From: a virus
DNA length: 39,443 nt
Strand: one strand, 5' to 3'
Virus record (IMG/VR): IMGVR_UViG_3300046694_000207
Location: 1 to 39,443 of that record
Below the pieces are notes generated by a model that worked only from the letters and a program-made list of their open reading frames with translations, was not told the DNA's origin and searched no databases. Below are positions 14,690 through 22,829 of this stretch, piece by piece (position 1 is the stretch's first letter; each line of letters begins with the position of its first letter). The translations under genes and the position numbers were made by a program.

Positions 14690-15330
14690 TATTGCGGTAC
14701 TCCACCAAGGCCGGAGCCACCGGAGTTGACGTGTTTATGCATCGATCCAATGTCGTGACCGTTGTTTGTTATCGTTCCGGTTGTGCTGAAATTGCCGTTC
14801 ACCGTTGATGCGTTGCCGGTCCCGTTGTCGCCGCTAATAGCGATACCTTGGTTGCCGGTAAGCGTGTTATCCATTAGCACAGGGCCAATGAAATGATGTT
14901 GCTGCGCTTGGTATGTGATGGTTTCTGGAGACATAATAAGAATCGTCCCGTCACCGTTAAACTTCATCATGTTCCCGGACTTGTGGACTATCCACGTATC
15001 ACCGGACGGGACAACGGGCGGCATGTTGACCGACGAAAAGAAGCGGCCCGTTACCTTTGGCCCCTTTCCGTCACCCCGCGTAAAAGTCACTTGAACCATG
15101 TCGCCAATGTTCGGCGCACACACCACGCCGAAGCCATTACCAACACCGACAGCGCCGAGCGGAATCCATCCCGGCGCTTCTACGTTCTCAGGCTGCAACA
15201 TGACCTTAACGGCGTGCGTGTTCGGGTCGTAATCAGAAATTATTCCAACGCGCTCCCTGGACTTCGTGTTACTCGACAGGTCCGATTGCATCGCAATGGC
15301 CGCTGTCATCTTGTTAAATGCTCGCGTCAT
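14689..15330 (-). CDS. Baseplate spike protein gpV/gp45-like
   Basis: The 213-residue protein has an N-terminal OB-fold (VGIISDYDPNTHAVKVML, then GDMVQVTFTRGDGKGPKVTG), a beta-helical stalk, and a C-terminal apex with HxH (SMHKHVNS) that would bind iron at the spike tip, followed by a Gly-rich end. It pierces the outer membrane during infection. It is preceded by the gpD-like hub gene (ATGA overlap). Confidence 0.9.
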   Translation of the reverse strand: MTRAFNKMTAAIAMQSDLSSNTKSRERVGIISDYDPNTHAVKVMLQPENVEAPGWIPLGAVGVGNGFGVVCAPNIGDMVQVTFTRGDGKGPKVTGRFFSSVNMPPVVPSGDTWIVHKSGNMMKFNGDGTILIMSPETITYQAQQHHFIGPVLMDNTLTGNQGIAISGDNGTGNASTVNGNFSTTGTITNNGHDIGSMHKHVNSGGSGLGGVPQ

Positions 15331-16439
15331 TGCGTGGTTTCCTGTGAGTCGGGGGCGTGGTTTTTTGTCGTTACCTCAAGCGTGAATCCGTTTTCAAAAC
15401 TCATGCTGCGCTTGAGCGATTCAGGGAAATAGACTTGATCCCATGCCGTGCCAGTACCATTGAGCGATATAAGGCTGTCTACGTCGAGTGCGTCATTGCC
15501 AGCGCCCGGAATGTCGAAACACATATTCATTTCGTGCTGAATCAGTTCCGCGTACTTCGATTGAGCCCGCGCCACAACGCCCTGTTGAGTCAGGTTCGCT
15601 ATGTCGTAGTAGTACGTTTGCGGCGCACCGAAACCGCCTACCTTAATTTTGGTCGGTTGCTTGGGCGGGTATGTCGCCGTGAATGTCTTTTGAGCCGCAT
15701 CATTGAATGACTGCACCACGACCGTAATACCGCGCGAGATAGTCAACGCTCTTTCGAGAGTGAGCTTTGTAACGGCGCAAGTAGGGAATCCCGTAACAGC
15801 ATCGGGCGGGGTCCAGATAAGCGGGTAGGGCGTGACCGTCGATTGGTCCGGCTTCGGTTTGAAGTGCAGCGTTTTACCGCGCACGTACACGGCGTATTGC
15901 TCGATACGCGCAAGGTGGGTAAGAATGTCCCATTCGGTTTGCGCGTCGTTCATATGCTCATGGTCGATTTCGTACAGCTTGCCGATTGGCGTTTTTGTCG
16001 CCACCACTTGAGCCGTTAGACCATGCCGAGCCGCCAGGATAGTTGCGACCTGCGAACTCGTTTTGTTCTGAAACTTTTCCGTTGTCTTTGCGTCGATGAA
16101 AACGCGGGTAAGGTCACGACCATGTACAGAGATAGTCCCGGCGATTGGGTCGTATTCAATCTTGTCCGTCTGTCCGTAAATCCAGCTTTTCAAATCGTCC
16201 GTTACCCAATTGCTAGGGTTAGGCGGAATGCCCATGAAAAGTTCAACATACATATCGGTCTGTTGAGAAAACCAGTTTGCATTGTTGCTAGCAGGGAGCG
16301 CGTTTGCTGCGAACGTGCAGGAGAAAGTATCGGCGTTCGAATAGGTATTGTTCTCCACTTCGAACGCCGTTACTCCAACCTGCAAATTAGTACCGTTCAG
16401 CTTTACCGCCCCGCGTACCGCGTTGACGGTATCAGGCAC
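15327..16439 (-). CDS. Baseplate hub protein gpD-like
   Basis: The 370-residue protein lies between the LysM baseplate protein and the spike, the place of late control gene D of P2 and gp27-type hubs. Family-like segments are ISVHGRDLTRVFIDAKT (about 100), QTEWDILTHLARIEQYAVY (about 180) and a C-terminal region for spike binding. It forms the trimeric hub at the tube end. Overlaps 8 bp with the LysM gene and ATGA with the spike gene. Confidence 0.85.
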   Translation of the reverse strand: MPDTVNAVRGAVKLNGTNLQVGVTAFEVENNTYSNADTFSCTFAANALPASNNANWFSQQTDMYVELFMGIPPNPSNWVTDDLKSWIYGQTDKIEYDPIAGTISVHGRDLTRVFIDAKTTEKFQNKTSSQVATILAARHGLTAQVVATKTPIGKLYEIDHEHMNDAQTEWDILTHLARIEQYAVYVRGKTLHFKPKPDQSTVTPYPLIWTPPDAVTGFPTCAVTKLTLERALTISRGITVVVQSFNDAAQKTFTATYPPKQPTKIKVGGFGAPQTYYYDIANLTQQGVVARAQSKYAELIQHEMNMCFDIPGAGNDALDVDSLISLNGTGTAWDQVYFPESLKRSMSFENGFTLEVTTKNHAPDSQETTQ

Positions 16440-17391
16440 TTATGACGCCTCCCGAATCACCCGCATACGGCGGGATGACGATTGTTTGATTGCCGTTAAT
16501 GTTCGGGTCGCCCTTGAGTTGCGGGTTAGCCGTTTGCAATGCTGTCCAGCCGGAAACTTTGCCGTAGAACTTTGAGGCGAGGTCAAACAGCGTCCCACTT
16601 CCGACATTCACAGACTTAACGCCAGAACCAATTTGACCGATGTTGACGCCCATGCGACCAAGCACGCTATCAAGCTGCACCAGGTTCGTTTGATTCGTCA
16701 TCGCGTTGATCTGCGTGAATAGGCGCGATGCGTTTTGCGCAGCAGGGTTGTTCGGCAGGATGCCGCCCAGCGTCGTAACGCTCTGAATGGTGTTCTCTGT
16801 CGATGCGATCAGCGTTTTGACATATGAGCGAGCTTGCGCAAGCGGCGTCAGAACAGAATTGATTTCCGACTTTACCGCCGTGGCGAAACTCGAAACGGAC
16901 GACACAGCCGAACTCAAGGTAGACATGACACCTGACAAGCCGCTATTGCCAATAGCGGATGACAGCGAGGTAGCCGTACTCATGTCTCCGTCTATGATTT
17001 CATCCATGCTCGACCCGCCGAAATCACCGGGCGGGTTGGTCATGTCCTGAACTACCGTGAGCGACAGCTTGTAGGGGATTTGGTAGTCACGTTCGTAGTC
17101 CGCTTCGAATGACTCTATCGTGACCTGATAGAAAAACTCAGACCATGAGAGAGACAGGGGTAAGCCTGCATCGCACATACCCTTGAGCGTCACGGCGCGG
17201 ACTAGAGCGTTACTCCCGACGAAAATCCCGGACCATTCAAGCGGTTCATGGTCAGCGCCCAGCACGTCAACTTGCCGAGCGCCGCCCACGAACTTATGCA
17301 CCACCGTTTTTTGCTTCGTCTTTACTGCGATGTGTTCGGGGATTTCCGTATCAGCGAAAACAAAATCCCCGAGGGTTAGAGTGATCGCCAT
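16432..17391 (-). CDS. LysM-domain baseplate/tail protein
   Basis: The N-terminal 110 residues form a beta domain (WSGIFVGSNALVRAVTLKG) typical of the hub-adaptor proteins of contractile tails. A Ser/Thr-rich helical linker follows. The C-terminal 50 residues are a LysM motif (GSGTLFDLASKFYGKVSGW, then NPQLKGDPNINGNQTIVIP). In contractile injection systems such a protein joins hub, tape measure and sheath. It is placed between the tape measure and gpD-like genes. Confidence 0.85.
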   Translation of the reverse strand: MAITLTLGDFVFADTEIPEHIAVKTKQKTVVHKFVGGARQVDVLGADHEPLEWSGIFVGSNALVRAVTLKGMCDAGLPLSLSWSEFFYQVTIESFEADYERDYQIPYKLSLTVVQDMTNPPGDFGGSSMDEIIDGDMSTATSLSSAIGNSGLSGVMSTLSSAVSSVSSFATAVKSEINSVLTPLAQARSYVKTLIASTENTIQSVTTLGGILPNNPAAQNASRLFTQINAMTNQTNLVQLDSVLGRMGVNIGQIGSGVKSVNVGSGTLFDLASKFYGKVSGWTALQTANPQLKGDPNINGNQTIVIPPYAGDSGGVISA

Positions 17392-19227
17392 TTAGTACCC
17401 CTGTCCGGCTGTGGCTTGACCGACGCCGAAATTGAAACCGCCCGGACCATGCGCGGACATGACGCCGTTAGCCATATGGTCGCTAACCACGCTGGCAACC
17501 TTCTTGCCGTCAAGATTGATTTGGGTCGACACTTGCACAGGAGCGGCAGCGCGCGGACGGACAAACCCGCTACCGCCCGTTGTCGTGCCATGCGGCGCGT
17601 TGTCGGGCGTACCCTTGCCGGTAGTGCCTGGCGCATTCGTCTTAAACCACGAATCAGGCAACACGGACTTTAGTTTCGTCCACAGCCCGGTAATGCCGGA
17701 CCACAGATCAGCGAAGAAACCAAGGAACGATTTACCCGCGTCTGTGATAGCGTCTCCGACCTTTGCCCAAGGAACCAGTTTCCAAAGCCAAATAACCGCA
17801 GTGCCGAGCAGGCCGACAGCCACAACCGCCAACGTGATAGGGCCACCGATTAAAGCAATTGCAGCGGCTAGAAGCATCAGGGTTCCTCCTACGATCAGGA
17901 GGCCTGAGATAAACATCCCTGTGTATGCGACAGCCTTTACCAGTTCCGGGTTATCGCGCGTCCAGTTCGATACCCTAGTGAGAATGTCGTTAAGCTTCAT
18001 CAGCCCGCGATTGACGTTAGGCAAAATGCTAACGCCTACATTCGTCATGATGTTTTTCCAGTTCGCTGCGGCTTGCTGTTCCTGTGATGCCGTTGTGTTC
18101 TTCAGCAAGTTAAACGATTGGTCAATGCCCAAGCGCTTATTGATCGCATCTGGCGAACGGTCAATCACTGTTGCCTGACGTTGAATTAGAGAAAACAAGC
18201 CGCCAGGATTGCGACCAAAGATGCGGCCGTTTTCCAAGTCTTTTTGCGCTTGTGTAACCAGGCCCATTTTTGCGTACATCGGTTCAAGGTATTTTCGTTC
18301 CCATGCAACCGGGTCCGTCTGAAGCTCACTAGCACCAGCTAGAAGCCCCTCAGACTTCATATTCTTTACGCCGCCCTGAGAATTCCATTCGATGTTTTTT
18401 CCGTTCCACAAACCGGAATTAACCAACTCATGCACGATTTGATTCGGGAGCTTTACGATACCGTTCAGCCGGTTATACCCGGTCATCAGCGCGGTTCCGG
18501 CAGTTGTCCCCTTCATTTCGCCAATGATCGGCTCTAGCTTCATCAGTGCGTCATCGGTAAGGTTTTTCGCAGAGATACCACCGCGAGCATAGAAGGCGCG
18601 AACGTCCTCGTAATGCACCATGCCGCCAGACGAACCGACGAGCTTAAAAATTGCGTTGGCGCGGTCATTGAACGAAGCCGCATCTTTTAAGCCGCCCGAC
18701 ATTTCGATTGCTCGAATCAAAGCCTTGTCATCGGCTTCTGACATTTCGTGACCGCCAGCTTTCGACAGCGCGGCGAGCTTTGACAGCATCGGCGCGGCGA
18801 GCTTTGCACCGGCTAGCGCCTCACTACCTTTCAAACCAGATTCACGAAACGCGCCTTGCGCTTCCGTCATCTTTCGCAGGTTGTCAACGTAGGTTGAGCC
18901 CGCTATGTCCATGTTCTGCGCGAACTTGAAAGCCTCCTGGTTCTGCGCATCATCCATGCCGAACAGGCTGAAGTTTGCCCGCGCCGTTTCCCATTCCTTC
19001 GCCGCATCAATGGTAGGCTTGAGCGCCATAGCCAGCGACGCACCAAGCCCAACGGCTAGAGCGCCACCGAACATAAGTTTGGTACTGGTTGACATACGAT
19101 CGAGTCGGGAGCGCAACGAATCCGCCGCATGCTCCGCTCGACCAAAATCCGAAGCCATCGCAATCAATCCGTGCGATACTTCATTAACTAGGGATAATTT
19201 AACCCCGATTTTGAAGGCTTCAAACAT
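17392..19227 (-). CDS. Tape measure protein
   Basis: The 611-residue protein starts MFEAFKIGVKLSLVNEVSHG and has a long helical N-terminal region, hydrophobic segments at about 50-68 (LMFGGALAVGLGASLAMAL) and about 440-490 (LLAAAIALIGGPITLAVVAV), and a Pro/Gly/Thr-rich C-terminus. At about 1.5 A per residue this implies a short tail near 90 nm. It follows the tail chaperone and gp10-like genes, the standard order. Its start codon shares the palindrome CATG with a plus-strand reading frame. Confidence 0.9.
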   Translation of the reverse strand: MFEAFKIGVKLSLVNEVSHGLIAMASDFGRAEHAADSLRSRLDRMSTSTKLMFGGALAVGLGASLAMALKPTIDAAKEWETARANFSLFGMDDAQNQEAFKFAQNMDIAGSTYVDNLRKMTEAQGAFRESGLKGSEALAGAKLAAPMLSKLAALSKAGGHEMSEADDKALIRAIEMSGGLKDAASFNDRANAIFKLVGSSGGMVHYEDVRAFYARGGISAKNLTDDALMKLEPIIGEMKGTTAGTALMTGYNRLNGIVKLPNQIVHELVNSGLWNGKNIEWNSQGGVKNMKSEGLLAGASELQTDPVAWERKYLEPMYAKMGLVTQAQKDLENGRIFGRNPGGLFSLIQRQATVIDRSPDAINKRLGIDQSFNLLKNTTASQEQQAAANWKNIMTNVGVSILPNVNRGLMKLNDILTRVSNWTRDNPELVKAVAYTGMFISGLLIVGGTLMLLAAAIALIGGPITLAVVAVGLLGTAVIWLWKLVPWAKVGDAITDAGKSFLGFFADLWSGITGLWTKLKSVLPDSWFKTNAPGTTGKGTPDNAPHGTTTGGSGFVRPRAAAPVQVSTQINLDGKKVASVVSDHMANGVMSAHGPGGFNFGVGQATAGQGY

Positions 19228-19468
19228 GAAACCATCCTTTAGATTTCGACTCCATGATTGGGCGGCGGGTCAATTCAGCTTCGTTCAATACCCGCATGTG
19301 CGCCGTGTCTACCCGTCGAGCCAGCAGAAACGCCCCGCCAAGCTAACGGGCGGGGCGCTGTGGGCTTTCCGGCTTGTGTGCGCTGTCGCGCTATTGCCGT
19401 TCTTTGCCGTCGCCTTGGGCGGGCTGTACGTGCTTTTGCGCGTTTTCGCGTCCGTTCTTACCGGCTGA
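19226..19468 (+). CDS. Possible antisense small membrane protein, 80 aa
   Basis: The 230-bp gap between the tape measure start and the gp10-like stop has no minus-strand gene, but an open plus-strand frame fits it almost exactly. Its ATG (19226-19228) overlaps the tape measure ATG on the other strand, AAGG lies 8-9 nt upstream, and the stop is 11 bases inside the neighbour. The product has a basic N-terminal half and a strong transmembrane helix (LVCAVALLPFFAVALGGLYVLL). G/C-rich third positions look natural. An A/T-rich stretch with GGATAAT near 19190 could be its promoter. A terminator hairpin of the minus operon lies inside it, so it may also be chance. Confidence 0.4.
   Translation: MKPSFRFRLHDWAAGQFSFVQYPHVRRVYPSSQQKRPAKLTGGALWAFRLVCAVALLPFFAVALGGLYVLLRVFASVLTG
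19328..19357 (-). terminator. Strong intercistronic hairpin before tape measure
   Basis: A 9-bp perfect stem, CGCCCCGCC (19331-19339) with GGCGGGGCG (19349-19357). On the minus strand it is followed only by TTTC, so it may be a weak terminator or RNA-stability element between the gp10-like gene and the tape measure. Confidence 0.55.
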
Positions 19469-19961
19469 TTCGCCGCGAGGTCATTGCGGTAGGCATTCGC
19501 ACGCCATGACCCAAGATGCCGGTAACCAGCGCGGCCCCTAGCACTTCCTTAATCAGTTCCTCGTTGTGGAAAATGGCGGGGCCGAGGAAGGGGCGGGGCG
19601 GGGCTTTGGTTGTGCCTAGCTCCATCCATACCGCCTCATCTTTGGCGGAGCCGATGACAGCCTCTAGACCGCTCACTCTGTTTTTGATCGATTCCCGCAT
19701 TTCGCCTGACCTTAGCAACGGGTCGTTTTCCGTGTAGCCTTGCTGTACGCGGTCCTCTTTCGTGCTGTCCGCCAATTCTTGCCACGCGTCAAACGGGCCG
19801 ATAGCGGCTTGGTAATGCCCAAGCTCGCCTTTCGCGGTTTCTTGAATCGCCTCTGCAACGTCACCAAGGCATCGCCGTAACTCAAGGGTTACTAGCGCTT
19901 GCCTCTCAAGCAAGTGATCCGCAAATGCGCTCATACTCGAAAACGTGCGCAAGACGCTCAT
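19458..19961 (-). CDS. HK97 gp10-like / virion morphogenesis protein
   Basis: The 167-residue protein has the signature of phage virion morphogenesis proteins: DPLLRSGEMRESIKNRV (about 85-100) followed by AVWMELGTTKAPPRPFLGPAI (about 115-135). Such proteins form tail completion or neck structures. Its ATG overlaps the stop of the frameshifted chaperone (ATGA). The location between chaperone and tape measure is less usual than next to the connectors. Confidence 0.8.
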   Translation of the reverse strand: MSVLRTFSSMSAFADHLLERQALVTLELRRCLGDVAEAIQETAKGELGHYQAAIGPFDAWQELADSTKEDRVQQGYTENDPLLRSGEMRESIKNRVSGLEAVIGSAKDEAVWMELGTTKAPPRPFLGPAIFHNEELIKEVLGAALVTGILGHGVRMPTAMTSRRISR

Positions 19962-20526
19962 TTGTTTTCCTTGAACTCCATACGCTTGTAATCGAATTTA
20001 TGGCCTTCGAATTCGCTAAACTTAATACTGAATGCCGCTCTAGTTGCGTCGTCCAATGAAAACGCAATATCAAACGGCACCCCGTTTCGAACTAGCCAAA
20101 GCGCCTCGCTGATTGGTGCAGAGGTGGCTAGTTTTTTATTTCGGCCTGGACTTCTTCAGGCTTTGCCGATCCGAAGTTATCAGCGACGCCATGCATTACC
20201 GCGTCTACGCCTTCGTCACCAAGGCGCGTAATCAGCGCTTCGATTTCCCGCTCTGTGTTCGGCGCGGCAACAGCTTTGCCGTCAATCGCAGTGATGTACG
20301 TGAAGGGCAGAACCATAGACACGTACACCTGATTTTTGGCGGCATCGCCAAGCATCCGCACCAGGCGGAATTGCGAGAGAACGCCCGGTTTCTTCAGCGT
20401 GACCGTGCGGCCATCTTGCAAGGTGATAACCGTTGCGGCGTCCGCCTTCGCAATGAGTTGGGCGGACGGGGAATCAGCGGCGGGGGTCGCGGCCTGTTTG
20501 GCCTTCTTTACTGCGATTGACGTCAT
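19958..20526 (-). CDS. Tail assembly chaperone, -1 frameshift product (GT type)
   Basis: This is the extended form produced when ribosomes slip at A AAA AAC (20137-20131). The -1 frame then stays open for 57 codons, giving a 189-residue fusion with LATSAPISEALWLVRNG ... and KFSEFEGHKFDYKRMEFKENK, and stops with TGA that overlaps the next ATG. The extension uses normal codons and fills a stretch that otherwise contains no gene. The layout (short G form, long GT form, directly before the tape measure region) is that of lambda G/GT and its relatives in contractile-tailed phages. Confidence 0.85.
20090..20137 (-). other. Programmed -1 ribosomal frameshift signal
   Basis: The slippery heptamer A AAA AAC is in phase with the chaperone frame (20137-20131), two codons before its stop. 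Immediately downstream, AACTAGCCA (20133-20125) pairs perfectly with TGGCTAGTT (20098-20090), with an inner CCTC/GAGG stem. This could form a stimulatory stem or pseudoknot, although its first bases overlap the slip site. Confidence 0.8.
20128..20526 (-). CDS. Tail assembly chaperone, short form (G type)
   Basis: This 132-residue protein is read in the 0 frame to TAG at 20130-20128. The N-terminus is Ala/Lys-rich. The core contains ITLQDGRTVTLKKPGVLSQFRLVRML and VYVSMVLPFTYITAIDGK, and the tail is acidic (GDEGVDAVMHGVADNFGS). It follows the tail tube gene by 2 bases. Tail chaperones bind and solubilise the tape measure before tube polymerisation and are absent from the virion. Confidence 0.85.
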   Translation of the reverse strand: MTSIAVKKAKQAATPAADSPSAQLIAKADAATVITLQDGRTVTLKKPGVLSQFRLVRMLGDAAKNQVYVSMVLPFTYITAIDGKAVAAPNTEREIEALITRLGDEGVDAVMHGVADNFGSAKPEEVQAEIKN

Positions 20527-20528
20527 GT

Positions 20529-20960
20529 TTAAGCTACCTTAATGCGGGTTTCCGCCATGAAAGAGATTTTTTGCTTTACGGTGTTATCGCCTTCCCAATC
20601 GCCCGCGTCATCCAACTTCAGGATGACACCGTTGAATTGATATTGCGTCGTCGCGCCGCTTGCTTCGGTGATCGTTTCCGTGATGGTCGAGGGGAGCAAA
20701 TCCAGACCCGCGTAATACCCGGCTTCCTGTGCTGCAAAGAAGTCGTCAACGGTCGAATCCATGCGCTCGACTTCAAACGATCCCGTCCAGCCATCGGGAA
20801 AGATCAGGTGACGAGTGCGCCCGTCGAGCCCCTTAACTTTCTTGTCCGTGGTTTCCGGCTTCGAAGTGAATTTCGTAATCAGCGCGAGGGGGAGAGCGCC
20901 GGAAGGCGTTTGAATGTTGGTCGCAATGTCGCGCCCTACGCTAAAGCCGTTCAAAGGCAT
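20529..20960 (-). CDS. Tail tube protein
   Basis: The 143-residue protein lies between the sheath gene and the tail chaperone, the fixed place of the tube subunit. The sequence is beta-rich (RTRHLIFPDGWTGSFEVERMD, then TQYQFNGVILKLDDAGDWEG) and ends MAETRIKVA, consistent with the Hcp-like tube fold. It polymerises into the inner tube through which DNA passes. Confidence 0.85.
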   Translation of the reverse strand: MPLNGFSVGRDIATNIQTPSGALPLALITKFTSKPETTDKKVKGLDGRTRHLIFPDGWTGSFEVERMDSTVDDFFAAQEAGYYAGLDLLPSTITETITEASGATTQYQFNGVILKLDDAGDWEGDNTVKQKISFMAETRIKVA

Positions 20961-20976
20961 TTCGTATCCTTAAATG

Positions 20977-21002
20977 AAAACGCCCCGCATGTGAGCGGGG
21001 CG
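20977..21002 (-). terminator. Intercistronic terminator between sheath and tube
   Basis: Minus strand: CGCCCCGC-tcacat-GCGGGGCG (21002-20981) followed by TTTT. Placed after the sheath stop and before the tube start. Confidence 0.75.
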
Positions 21003-21025
21003 CTATTGGTTCGTACTACCGGCGA

Positions 21026-22585
21026 TTATTGCGGGACGGCGCGCGATTGGATGACGACCGTTTGACCACCTTGCAGGTTAATCACAAAGTAGTAGATGAC
21101 AGACAGATACTTGACCATGACGTTAGCCGTCATGTAGCCGTTTTCTACCTGTTGGTCCGGGTTGTTACCCGCGTCGATTTCAACGCTGAACGGAAGCGCG
21201 GTAGGGTTATTTACGTCCCCGATCATCTTGGCGCGCCAGAGATTCGTAAGGAATGCTTGCATCGACGTTTGCACGTCGAGACGCAAATCAACCGTTTGAT
21301 TCTGGCCGATGACCTTACCGTAGGCATTTGCCAGCGTCAGCGCGAGATAATTCGTCATGCGGGTGTAGTTATCACCCTGCACGCCGTTCGAACTGGAACA
21401 GTTCACGCCGGTTTGCATGCCGTAGTAGCTACCACCCGGCGAGGGGTTGGTAATCACGTCGAGGCGCGCGGCCTTGATAGCGCCGATTTCCGTAGCCGTG
21501 TAGGGGAGCTTTTGCAACACGCGTTGCGTCGAAACGATCCCCGCCAGAATCGGCTTGTTCAGGCTCGATTGTTCCGGCGACAGTGACGCTTGCTCTGCGG
21601 CCCAAAACGTAGCCGGACCAATGAGGCGGTTTTGATTGTTGGTCGCATCGAAATACGTCACCCAATCACCGACCATCATTTTTAGGCCGTAGCCGTCAGC
21701 GCCAGCGAGGTTAAGCGCGGTCGAGACGGTCGAATACGAGGCACCCGGCGCACCCTGGCCGCCGAAGTAGATCCCCTCCGACAGACCGAACGCAAGCACG
21801 TTGCTCGCTGCGGTAATGTCCGAATGGTCAAGCAGCGTGCCGACCTGGCAACCCGTACCGCGAAGGCAATACATACCCTTGCGCACGCCTGCAATGCCGT
21901 CAACGCCTACTAGCGTCGTATCCACTACGCCGGTCGTTCCGTCAGTGCCACCGGACGCGGTAAAGGTCAGGACGAGATTCGGAACGGATACCGAAGTACC
22001 GACCGTGGCAACGGCGATTTGAGACGGGCCGCGAACTTGCGATTGGCCGTTATTGACGGCGCTACACATAGCCGCCCACAGAGCCGCGCCAGTGCCAGCG
22101 ATGTTATCGAATGCTTCAGGCTGTAGGCCAGGCTTCGAAATGACGAGGCGGTACGTTCCGGCCTTGCTACCGGCTGTCACGTTGGCGGTAATGCCGTTGC
22201 CGCCTGTGCCAGTGTAGAAGGCGGTCAACGTGATGCCCACCAGCGGGGTAGTAGCCGTGTCCATGACTGTGACCGTTGCAGCCGCGTCCGTGCCGTCAGT
22301 GACGCGCACATATTGGATTGCGGTTGCGCCGACCTTGAACGCGATTTCCATAGCAATCGGCAAGTCATACTTACGCACTTGCGGATTGCCGAGGAAATTG
22401 GTCACGTCAGACGGGCCGCCGACGAGGGTAGGCGAATTCACCGGCCCCCAGGAGCCGACACCGACCAAGCCAAGCAAGTTGGACGGTACGCCGTTGATAA
22501 TGAGGGGCGGCGGTTGGATTTGCAGGTACACGCCGGGAGCGGCGAGCGAAGTCAAATTCAATTGGCCGACTTGATAAATAGGCAA
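21026..22585 (-). CDS. Tail sheath protein
   Basis: The 519-residue protein is a contractile sheath subunit. The N-terminus (GVYLQIQPPPLIINGVP, then LVGVGSWGPVNSPTLV) and the C-terminal domain (TNYLALTLANAYGKVIGQ, then LRLDVQTSMQAFLTNLWRAKMIGD) are typical, with a variable insertion at about 110-270. It defines the phage as a myovirus. It is flanked by terminator-like hairpins on both sides. Confidence 0.92.
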   Translation of the reverse strand: MPIYQVGQLNLTSLAAPGVYLQIQPPPLIINGVPSNLLGLVGVGSWGPVNSPTLVGGPSDVTNFLGNPQVRKYDLPIAMEIAFKVGATAIQYVRVTDGTDAAATVTVMDTATTPLVGITLTAFYTGTGGNGITANVTAGSKAGTYRLVISKPGLQPEAFDNIAGTGAALWAAMCSAVNNGQSQVRGPSQIAVATVGTSVSVPNLVLTFTASGGTDGTTGVVDTTLVGVDGIAGVRKGMYCLRGTGCQVGTLLDHSDITAASNVLAFGLSEGIYFGGQGAPGASYSTVSTALNLAGADGYGLKMMVGDWVTYFDATNNQNRLIGPATFWAAEQASLSPEQSSLNKPILAGIVSTQRVLQKLPYTATEIGAIKAARLDVITNPSPGGSYYGMQTGVNCSSSNGVQGDNYTRMTNYLALTLANAYGKVIGQNQTVDLRLDVQTSMQAFLTNLWRAKMIGDVNNPTALPFSVEIDAGNNPDQQVENGYMTANVMVKYLSVIYYFVINLQGGQTVVIQSRAVPQ

Positions 22586-22603
22586 GGTGTGTTACTCCAA
22601 TGC

Positions 22604-22626
22604 AAAAAGCCCGCACGCGGCGGGCT
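22604..22626 (-). terminator. Intercistronic terminator before sheath
   Basis: Minus strand: AGCCCGC-cgcgt-GCGGGCT (22626-22608) followed by TTTTTGC, just upstream of the sheath ribosome site. Confidence 0.75.
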
Positions 22627-22647
22627 CTTTGTTCGGTTGAGGGGGGA

Positions 22648-22821
22648 TTACTGCGCGGCGACTTCCTTCGCTACCTTGTGGCAGTGATGCGCGTTTTCGC
22701 CGTCGAGAATTTCAGCGATTTGTGCGGCGTCCGTCACACGCGTTCCGCGCTCGACAAAGCCGAATTGATGGATGACGACCAAATCGAAATCAAAGGTCTG
22801 AGCGTCTTTAGCCTTAGCCAT
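22648..22821 (-). CDS. Small phage protein, 57 aa
   Basis: ATG 22821 with AGGGAA upstream gives MAKAKDAQTFDFDLVVIHQF ... ending CHKVAKEVAAQ. It fills the gap between the tail-completion gene and the terminator before sheath. The composition is natural (alpha/beta, His-rich near the end) and the start is 8 bases after the previous stop. Its position in the tail module suggests a small tail protein. No family recognised. Confidence 0.65.
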   Translation of the reverse strand: MAKAKDAQTFDFDLVVIHQFGFVERGTRVTDAAQIAEILDGENAHHCHKVAKEVAAQ

Positions 22822-22829
22822 GAGGTTCC

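Noticed and set aside
17432-18178. 248-codon plus-strand frame opposite the tape measure
   Set aside because: Low-complexity Ser/Thr/Pro/Val shadow translation without domain or ribosome site.
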